Shown here piece by piece: positions 57,401-64,000 of a stretch of DNA of 64,000 nt. Position 1 is the first letter of the stretch; every line of letters starts with the position of its first letter. The stretch lies in assembly GCF_954871325.1 (NCBI RefSeq), contig NC_088776.1, forward strand, positions 24,290,508 to 24,354,507, read 5' to 3'. The notes under the pieces were generated by a model. That model saw nothing but the letters and a program-made list of their open reading frames with translations. It was not told the origin of the DNA and did not search any database. A program made the translations under genes and the position numbers. The stretch comes from Gordionus sp. m RMFG-2023. Taxonomy: Eukaryota > Nematomorpha > Gordioida > Chordodea > Parachordodidae.

Positions 57401-59021
57401 AAAAAATGATGTACTTCTTTATCATAAATTTTTTATATTTAATATTTGCCCATTTATACTAGTTTTAATCTTAACAATAACGAATATTTTATTTTTATAA
57501 ATCTAGAGTTACAAAAACTAAAATTGAAATTTAATATTAATTCCATAGATGAAATTATTATCTTAGTATAAAAAAATATTGATTATCAATATGTGTTTCG
57601 ATAAAGGCCAATTGAAATTATTATAGAGATTTCCTTAAATTATAATCAATATTAATTACAATGATTTCTTATAAGAGTTTTATATGTTAAAAATTAATTT
57701 CAAGATTAACTTATCACATAAAATTATTTTTATAATTAGATTTAGGATTTAATTACAATTATATGCAAAATATAGTAAAATAATGTATGATATGTTCTTT
57801 TTATTTAGAAAAAACAGAATATTTAAAATCACAAGTAAAAAGTAAAATTAATTTAAATCAATTTGAGTAAATTATACCGACTTTAGATATTAATAAGTGG
57901 AAAGTTTACCGATACAGTTTTATAGAGGCCTATCTGATTTCGCTGATATCACTTCAATTGAATATATATTTCGCATTATACGTTTTTTGTTTCAATCACC
58001 TCAGCCATATTATTCATTACAAGTATCAACTACATATATGGGGAAGCTAAATTTTAACACTAAGAGCTATTAAATTTGAAAAATCTTATCCTTATCATCC
58101 CGTTTGATATGTTTGACCACTAAAACACATATATGGGCTAGGTTGTGATATGATTAAAGCAAAAAACTTAAAATATCTAATATCGATTTCTCTAATGAAG
58201 TTATAATGTTTTCTTTGAACATTAACTGCAAATGAGATCTTTCAATTTAAATTTTTTTTTACAAATAACTAAAAAATTTAGCCGTCATTTAATTCATCGG
58301 ACAAGCCAATTACAAAATATCAGCCGATATATTTAAAAATAATTATTACTATGATCTGATCCGATATTAAAAATTTTGTTTGTTCTCAAACTATATGAAT
58401 CAATGGATTTTCAGTATCCAAATTGGTAAACTTACCTCTGGAAATATTTAGAATGACACATATGAAATCTTTTATGTTTAATTAATTTAGAATGAGTTTT
58501 ACTTAAATAAATATTTATCAAGATACTTTATAATTTTTTTAAATAAATATACGTAAAAGGCTAAGGAATACGATACAAAATTCAAATTAGAAAGCCAAAA
58601 AGCTGTGAATAATATTTTGAGAACTAATAATTACGGACAACCTAGAAATACTTTGGATTTACACGGTTTACATGTTTCAGAAGTGTTGGCAGTACTTAAA
58701 AAATACATTTATTGGGCACAAGACAAAATTATCAATAAAAAGTTATACACGTTAATTTTACTTTTTCTCCTCTAAATTTTTAAAAACTAAATTTTAGAAT
58801 ATATTTGATGTATAATAATCGCCTTTATTCACTGATAAATTAGCTTCGAATCATACAAATTGAATAAATTGACAGTCATAACTGGTCGGGGCAAAACTAA
58901 ATCATCTCAGCACTCACGTCTGAATTACGCCGTTAGAAATTATCTCACCACAAAAGATTATCCTCCTTTTGAAGAAACTAATCCGGGAACATTTACTCTT
59001 TATTTGGTTAAAAAGGCTTAA
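43720..59021 (+). CDS. N4BP2: NEDD4-binding protein 2 homologue, at least 16 exons
   Basis: Exons by GT/AG and phase: 43720-43862, 43903-44030, 44071-44159, 44211-44287, 44333-45444, 45963-46069, 46637-47036, 49147-49353, 52988-53095, 53844-53912, 54383-54537, 54818-54918, 55085-55221, 56905-57174, 58560-58741, 58844-59021, giving about 1,150 residues. The order is an N-terminal P-loop kinase domain, a CUE domain, a long poorly conserved middle with a CUE-like segment, DUF1771, and Smr. This is the N4BP2 architecture, although human N4BP2 is longer (~1,770). Human N4BP2 has 5'-polynucleotide kinase activity and a Smr domain with nuclease activity, and binds NEDD4 and BCL3. Here the kinase domain starts almost at the N-terminus, after an in-frame stop just upstream of the ATG. 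Exons in the fast-evolving middle (49.4-54.4 kb) may be missing from this model. Confidence 0.88.
45963..55221 (+). CDS. N4BP2: N4BP2 exons 6-13: divergent middle with a CUE-like segment
   Basis: Exons 6-9 (EENNPNYKLS; LEERTAKKSGIKSMAELL; ETLEFFERSIDI, RLYFKWVSAQEYDP; KEPVYLNPGIAGTNGARAIF) join in phase but match no domain that I know. Exons 11-12 give FPGLNSALLDELFAGF then NFDLEAVSDFVNSQL, a second CUE-like helix bundle around a Phe-Pro. Exon 13 ends in an acidic run (DIEEEECQDSEDGE). Exon 9 (52,988-53,095) was placed because its ends keep phase on both sides. Whole transposons (hAT 47,124-49,061; pogo-type 51,327-51,470; MITE 51,904-52,392; hAT 53,149-53,659) lie in these introns. Confidence 0.7.
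47124..49061 (+). mobile_element. hAT transposon remnant, copy B, in an N4BP2 intron
   Basis: Ends CAATGTTATAAAGTAAC and (inverse) TAGTGCTATAATTGTTAC are alike. The flanks CTTATAAA (47,116-47,123) and CTTGTAAA (49,062-49,069) agree in 7 of 8 bases. The transposase C-terminus is readable at about 48,266-48,520 (SSAPVERVFSTVKAALS, SYQNFKNQLLKINEKLL), the hAT dimerisation domain, with a preceding piece near 48,115-48,260. The remainder is decayed. Same family as 19,708-21,123. Confidence 0.85.
51327..51470. mobile_element. 144-bp pogo/Tigger-type MITE
   Basis: Starts CAATAAAACCTGTCTAATTT and ends with the inverse of TAGTAAAACTTGTCTAATTT. It is flanked by TA on both sides. CAGTAAAACCTGTC-like ends with a TA target are typical of pogo-group (Tc1/mariner) elements. 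It lies in an N4BP2 intron and codes for nothing. Confidence 0.75.
51904..52392. mobile_element. 489-bp hAT-type MITE in an N4BP2 intron
   Basis: Ends TGGGGCTGTGCCGAT and (inverse) TAGGACTGTGCCGAT are inverted repeats. The flanks ATATAAAT (51,896-51,903) and ATCTAAAT (52,393-52,400) match in 7 of 8 bases. The interior at about 52,085-52,200 resembles the ~200-bp TAGTGTTGTTAAAA MITE (GTTAAATGGCTAAA, TTGTCCAGACCTTTCTC), probably an older nested insertion. A fragment of the same family is at 39,895-39,990. Confidence 0.8.
53149..53659. mobile_element. Short internally deleted hAT element
   Basis: CAGGGATTCAAACCAAACAG at the left and CGGTTTGGATCCCTG at the right match the ends of the element at 10,392-13,181. 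At 511 bp it keeps mainly the AACCGAACC-rich borders. The flanks CATAAGAT and CATAATAG agree in 6 of 8 bases. It lies between N4BP2 exons 9 and 10. Confidence 0.75.
54190..54330 (+). CDS. Possible extra N4BP2 exon
   Basis: After an AG at 54,187-54,188 a frame reads RNSEREKLSLISSQLLDLF and stays open to a GT near 54,327. Both phases would fit between exons 10 and 11. The hydrophobic Leu/Ile-rich second half could equally be AT-rich intron. Kept only as a candidate. Confidence 0.25.
55464..56815 (+). mobile_element. hAT transposon remnant in an N4BP2 intron
   Basis: The left end CAGGGTTGAACAATATCTCA and inverted right end TAGGGATGAGCAAATTATTA are related, and both are followed by ATACTT/GTATC words. 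At about 56,390-56,510 the + strand reads LAPVERLFSFA and then, in another frame, LSDKLFEKLIILKSNY, the hAT dimerisation domain. Flanks agree in only 5 of 8 bases, so a target duplication is not proven. Confidence 0.7.
56905..59021 (+). CDS. N4BP2: N4BP2 exons 14-16: DUF1771 and Smr domain
   Basis: Exon 14 carries LREKAFEFQKIKNEYLVKAD and FRSGIAQYYRQT, the paired helices of DUF1771 that precede Smr. Exon 15 has TLDLHGLHVSEVLAVLKKY and exon 16 LTVITGRGKTKSS. LDLHG and TGRG are the two signature motifs of Smr (small MutS-related) domains, which cut or bind DNA or RNA. The stop at 59,019-59,021 follows LYLVKKA. All three junctions keep phase. Confidence 0.93.
57175..58559. other. N4BP2 intron between exons 14 and 15, no gene seen
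   Basis: AT-rich. A short segment at about 58,270-58,380 with CATCGGACAAGCC, TCAGCCGATATA and CTGATCCGATATT resembles the CCGATATC hAT MITE family of 22,872-23,662. Confidence 0.35.
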
Positions 59022-59260
59022 ACCGATTAGAAAATAACTAAAATTAACCCATTCTGGTCTTTATTAAATATGCAAAAAACTTTTGTACGTAATTTTTCAT
59101 ACATTTTTTAAAAAGTTAATTATGTGAATCCTAATTTTAAAAAATAATTTATAAAAAAACATATATGTGAAAATCAATGAATTGATCGTTATATAACAAA
59201 GAAAATATTTTACTGATTTTCCTTTAATTATTAAATAGGTTGCTCCTTATTATTCCTTAT

Positions 59261-59266
59261 AATAAA
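59261..59266 (+). terminator. Possible N4BP2 polyadenylation signal
   Basis: AATAAA lies 240 bp after the stop codon. It is placed by position only. Confidence 0.3.
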
Positions 59267-59739
59267 ATTGGCTCACATTTTCTCATATTTTATTAAATTA
59301 TGCTACATTTATTTGTTATTGCTAATATACTTCGTTCTGGCCTGACCAAGGAGGGTACGGCATGAGAATTACAAAGCGATTAATCAGAAATGGCGATGAA
59401 TCACAAATAGTGATTAATAACAAAAGGTATGAGGAAATCAGAATTATATAGATTTGGTTATATTGGTAAATTACAAATCTATATAAGAATTAATAAGATG
59501 TAAAATATTATTTAAATAACAAAATATATTACACATTGTTGCTTCTTCTCCTGTAATCGCCTCTCCAGTAAATTTGTTAATCAAATGAAAATTTATAGAA
59601 TTTTCATATTTTTTTTTTCGACAAATTATGTAAAGTATAAAAAAAAAAGATTTTCTTTTTGCCTTCACAAAAATTTTGCGAAAGTAATATCACAAACGAT
59701 GGATCATAACGTGGTCTAAGAAAAATCGTTAACTAAATA

Positions 59740-60690
59740 ATCTTCTTCTCCGTTTTATGGCGATTTCAAGGTTTACCCGGGTAGGCCAGTTTTCCCTCTG
59801 ATTTTTCTTTTCCATTTTTGACGGTCCTGAGCATCAATACTTGTAAGATTTATGCTTCTCATATCCGCCGCTATCACATTTGTCCACGTCATCTTGGGTC
59901 TTTCTCTAGGTCTTGATCCTCCTACTTCCATCATTGTGCATTTCTTTACCCAGTCATCTCTTGTCATACGTTCCACATGCCCAAACCATCTTAGTCTATT
60001 TCGTTGCATTACCATACCAATCATTTCTATACCTAATCTTGCTCGCAATTCCTTGCTAGTTTTTCTCTCTCTCGGAGATACCCCACACATCCATCTAATT
60101 AACCTCATCTCTGTCCTCTAATTTGGCTTCGTGAGTCGCTTTCATTGCCCATGTTTCACCGCCATAAACTAAACAACTCCTCACGCAGCTTACGTAAACT
60201 TTCCACTTTAACTTCAGAGAAACTTTTTTATTTGTAAGAATAGACGACATCTCTCTGAACTTTTTCCAAGCTTGTCTGATCCTTGCAACAACGGCAGAAT
60301 CTACACCACCATCTGCGTTTAGCATATCACCTAAATAACAAAACTTATCCACTTTTTCTATGGTTAACCCATTGCCAATATCCAGATCACCATTTTTTAG
60401 GTTATCATTATTATGTATCCCTTTCATGCATGTTCTACAAATAAAGGTCATTCTTTCTAACATCAAACTGCCTTTTTTTCCCGCTACATCTTTTATGTAC
60501 CCATTTCTGGCATCTGGTGCATTGGATAGAATTTCTAGCAACTCCTTTCCCACATGCACCACAAGGCCACTTACCGGATTTCTCCATCTTTAGATTTTCC
60601 CCACCAATCATCACCTTTGTTTTTGATGCATTCATTTTCAGGGTTGCCCAGCCCTGTTTTATTTTTTTACTATAGTTTCTCCCCCTGGTT
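59740..60690 (-). mobile_element. 5'-truncated LINE (APE-type non-LTR retrotransposon)
   Basis: Read on the - strand: MNASKTKVM, then a zinc-finger-like piece WPCGACGKGV...IQCTRCQKWVHKRC (about 60,590-60,500), completed in another frame by FICRTC, then KVDKFCYLGDMLNADGG, WKVYVSCVRSCLVYGGETW, and RLRWFGHVERM...GRSRPR-like, ending near 59,773. This is the region after the reverse-transcriptase core in a widespread group of invertebrate LINEs. At least two frameshifts separate the pieces (near 60,500 and near 60,100), and everything upstream is missing. It follows the N4BP2 gene in opposite orientation. Confidence 0.8.
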
Positions 60691-61010
60691 TTTTTAAAAG
60701 GCCTAACCTAAAATATTTGTAGTTGAACACCAACACGAACAAATATTTATAATATTGGGGAGTGGTTAAATTAAAAGTACTACTACTGCCAATAATTATT
60801 TGACCTCGTTTTGAGATTAAAATTAAAAAAACCTAATAATAATTTGTTATTAAAATTAGCCAATAAAAATTTTATTTTAACAAAATTAGGCTTAGAATTA
60901 TTATTTGCTATTCTCTAATCTGTTAAGTGGGCCGGGTATATACTTTTAGCTCGGCCCAAAAAAAATTTCAGACATTACCCTACTCGGCCCAGCATACCAC
61001 TGATATATAG

Positions 61011-61597
61011 TCAACGTCTACATGTCAGAATATTCTCTAGAAGCAACCCCCCCCCCCCCTTTCAAAAACCTATACCTATCCCCCCCTAAAAATTTTGAGC
61101 CGATTTCCCCCATTATTAATTACATATTCTTAGTATAATGGTACTTTCTCTTCATGTATTTTAAAAAGAATAACAAATTATTAATACTCTATTAGCAACT
61201 ATCAAATAAGTTAATATAAATGGGTTATTATTTAGTACATGAATATTTAAAAAAACCCTATCATTTACGATGAAGGCATAGTATTTGTTTGGCATGAATA
61301 TGAGTTTGCTGATAAAATGCCTAACCCTTTTAAATTACATTTAAAATAGCAGAAAATTATGCAGAAATAAATTTTATTTGAAAAATAATGACTTAATTGC
61401 ATGCAATGTATAAATTTGGTCGATGTTTAACAATATCATTATATATAATAGGTCTATAATTAATGTATTGAATTATTTTTTTACAGTATTATATTTTGCC
61501 CTATTTCATCTAAAATTTAGATAACCATCCAATAAATTTATACTACCTCCCTTAAAAAATTGAAAGGAAACTGCACCTAGCCCCATACAATCAATAG
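61011..61597 (-). mobile_element. Second, diverged copy of the 562-bp hAT-type element
   Basis: The left part CAACGTCTACATGTCAGAAT, a C-run and TTTCAAAAACCTAT match the inverted right end of 42,599-43,160. At 61,494-61,560 ATTTTGCCCTATTTCATCTA matches the inverted left part (AATTTTGTCCTATTTCATCT). The right terminus is badly eroded, so the end is approximate. Confidence 0.75.
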
Positions 61598-62149
61598 AAG
61601 ATATAAATGATGGATTAAAATGTATTTCATCTAAGAAAAAAAAATATTTATGGCAAATTATATATAAAAAATAAAATTCTTTTCTGTAAAAGATTGATAA
61701 AGTAAAGCACAATCCTTGGACAGCTTTAAATAGACTAATTGAAATTATGAATTATATTTAATATAAAATTTTTATTTTTAATAAAATTTATCATTTTCCA
61801 TTGTAAAAACTTTTTAAAAGGGAATACAACTAAAAATATTATGACAGTTATATTTCATCATTCGCTAAGAAAATATTAAATATACTATAACTAATATCTC
61901 TGACACAATACTCAAAGTTCTTAAATTACCTAACGTTGATCAACTCCAATACGGATTAGCCAAGCTTTTAGCCTAATAAATTGATTCAAGTCTCTAAGTT
62001 GAGTCTTAACTTTATAATTGATAGGAATATTTTAGAATAAAAATTGTCTAGGCCATATTTGACTTTGCTAAAGTTAGGTGATTTAACCAACTCAACAAGA
62101 CTAATAGTTATATCGGATTTTATTTTAGTGGAAATTTGATATAATTTAA

Positions 62150-62435
62150 TTTTTTATGATTTTTGGGAAGACATTTATGAAGTAAAATAAATGATGTTCC
62201 TGATTTGTTTTTAAACTTATATATTGATTGACACCTAGTTCACCTAATCAATTCCAATTTATCTCCTTTTTTTATGACGCGATTTTTGAATGTTTTATCT
62301 ATTTTTTATGATTTTCGGGAAGACATTTATGAAGTAGAATAAAAATGATGTTCCTGATTTGTTTTTAAACTTATATATTGATGGACAACTAGCTCAATTT
62401 CAATTTATCTCCTTTTTTGTAACACAAATTTTTGC
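62150..62435. repeat. ~152-bp tandem duplication
   Basis: Two adjacent copies start TTTTTTATGATTTT at 62,150 and 62,302. They share GGGAAGACATTTATGAAGTA, GATGTTCCTGATTTG and TTTATCTCCTTTTTT and differ by small indels and substitutions. Confidence 0.8.
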
Positions 62436-63205
62436 CAAATGGACGATTTAGAAGAATTTATGTCCTCATGCAATTTAAATTTTTTAATTATATTTTCATT
62501 TTTAAATAGTTTAATAAATCGATATTTTAAAAAAAAATCAAATTTAAATAGGAAATTATTGCGACGACTGACGAGTGTTTAGAAAAGTGGATAAAAATTA
62601 AATTGTGAATTATACATTTTACAAAAAAAAATTAAAAGTGAAAGCATGCATGTAAAGAGTGCACATGTTTTTGTATTATGCATATTAGAGGTCTGCAATA
62701 GGCGAGTTTTTACTCCCACCCATTCTGCGGGCGAGGGTGGACTTTTTAAAATATATAAACAATTGGATGAATTTTAAATATTTTTAGAGAAAAATTAGTA
62801 GAACAGACTTTATTTATTGAAAATCATTGTTCTATTTAACGTCTAAGCATTAATCATCACATAAACAAGTAGTTTGAAATATCTATAATTTGTCTTAATT
62901 ATTGTTTAATTAATAATTTCTGTCGCAAATAAAGAATAATTGCGCTAAAAAGAATCAGTAGTAGGATAAGAATATGTAAGTCTGGTTTCGTTTGCTTTAG
63001 AATAAATAATAACGATATCAAAAAGTAATTTTTATTAACAAGTAAAATTATCACGTACATAGAAAGTCAAAAACTTCAAATATATATATATATCTAGTAA
63101 ATCAATTTAAGGTAAATCAATTGATGGTTTGAGGCTTCGTATGTAGAAATAAAATTATATTATTTAGGGAATTTTTTTGTATATGTAAATAGTCATAGTT
63201 TAAAG

Positions 63206-63398
63206 CTTCAATTAACTTTGTATATTATGATATTAAATTATATTATGCAACAATTTCTAACATTGACGGTCTTACCATGTTCAAGAAGAGGTTGAGAAGA
63301 ATCATCACTGGAACTGACGAATTCACCAACACTAGTGTCATTTTGCCAAGGATTAAAAAAGGCGAATATTTGTTGTTTTTTCATTTAGTGGTTAATGA
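63206..63398 (+). CDS. Candidate exon of an unrecognised gene
   Basis: After an AG at 63,204-63,205 a frame stays open for about 64 codons with locally higher GC and a protein-like composition (ISNIDGLTMFKKRLRRIITG, TDEFTNTSVILPRIKKGEYL). A GT (GAGT|GTATGT) follows near 63,399. I do not recognise the product. It could be an exon of a gene that continues beyond the window, or chance. Confidence 0.35.
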
Positions 63399-63539
63399 GT
63401 GTATGTATATTTAAAACCAATTAAGTATTTTCTTTAATTATCTAATTAACTTAGCTAAAGAAAATTTTATTTTTTCATTTAAATTTAATTGTTAATGGCG
63501 AATTAAAATTCAATAAATTAATATTTTTTTATATTTGAG

Positions 63540-63680
63540 GGACAGAAAAATGGGGGGGGGGGTCTATTTGTGAAGACCGAAAATTTTATCAAGGGGCCAA
63601 GTTTGAGGCTCGTAATATTGGGAAGGGGGGTTGCCCACCACCATGGCTATGGGCCTTAATAATGAAACAATATCCATATT
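63540..63680. repeat. GC-rich fragment, probably a transposon border
   Basis: A G-run at 63,552-63,561, GGGAAGGGGGGTTGCCCACC and CCATGGCTATGGGCC stand out from AT-rich surroundings, as do the borders of the G/C-run hAT-type elements in this window. No matching second end was found. Confidence 0.3.
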
Positions 63681-64000
63681 AAGTTCAATGCACATAATAG
63701 TAAGAATATCACTCCGTATTTGTAAATATAATAAATAATAATATAGAGGTGAAAACAATTTTTAAAAGAAAGAAAAGGTTTTTTTTCTATAATCTCAGAA
63801 GGAAATAATTGAATATAAAGGAGAAACGGGTGAATTACAATGCGCTAACGTATGTGTATTACATATTTTGAATCTCCTGATTTATCCCTTAGGTTTCTGA
63901 CAAACTTTTAAATTAGACTACACTTAACTCCCAAAGGATGTTTGACAACATATGTGAATTAATACTTGCCAGATAAATCTGCATATTTATTTGTTGTTAA

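Noticed and set aside
63564-63758. 64-codon open frame on the - strand
   Set aside because: It crosses a G-run and GC-rich repeat debris and has no protein-like features.
1-64000. CRISPR arrays, bacterial operons, rRNA or tRNA genes
   Set aside because: The window is spliced animal DNA. No regularly spaced direct repeats with unique spacers, rRNA motifs or tRNA folds were recognised.

Overview
The window is very AT-rich animal DNA with spliced genes, introns from about 40 bp to several kb, and a heavy load of mostly short DNA transposons. The three recognisable genes (an FGLamide neuropeptide precursor, DNMT1 and an N4BP2 homologue) point to an invertebrate, most likely a protostome because FGLamides are the allatostatin-A type of peptide. 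The sequence does not fix the phylum.

Layout, all three genes on the + strand. (1) 1-750: 3' part of an amidated-peptide precursor, open from the first base of the window, with a signal-peptide-like start. (2) 751-18,002: intergenic, holding several transposons, including a hAT element (10,392-13,181) that carries a nested foldback element (10,524-12,242, intact 8-bp target duplication, a 119-bp tandem repeat inside) and a nested TA-flanked mariner-type MITE (12,767-12,964). (3) 18,003-39,539: a 22-exon DNMT1 gene with a zinc motif plus RFTS domain, two BAH domains and a complete catalytic domain. It has no recognisable CXXC zinc finger. (4) 39,540-43,719: intergenic, with a degraded Ty3/Gypsy fossil on the - strand (about 40,080-42,290) and a 562-bp hAT-type element. 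(5) 43,720-59,021: an N4BP2 homologue in at least 16 exons, with a P-loop kinase domain, a CUE domain, a second CUE-like segment, DUF1771 and a C-terminal Smr domain. Its 5' introns are only 40-51 bp, while later ones hold whole transposons. (6) 59,022-64,000: a 5'-truncated LINE on the - strand, another copy of the 562-bp hAT family, a tandem duplication, and one orphan candidate exon near 63.3 kb.

The three genes are unrelated in function: peptide signalling, maintenance DNA methylation, and a nuclease/kinase protein of the N4BP2 family. The most unusual structures are the CXXC-less DNMT1; a hAT-like element in a DNMT1 intron that carries three consecutive GC-rich hairpins, each with a GAA loop; the nest of three elements at 10.4-13.2 kb; and a duplicated piece of a DNMT1 coding exon inside the next DNMT1 intron. 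Exon boundaries were set by eye from GT/AG sites, reading-phase continuity and remembered human protein sequences, so single boundaries can be off.
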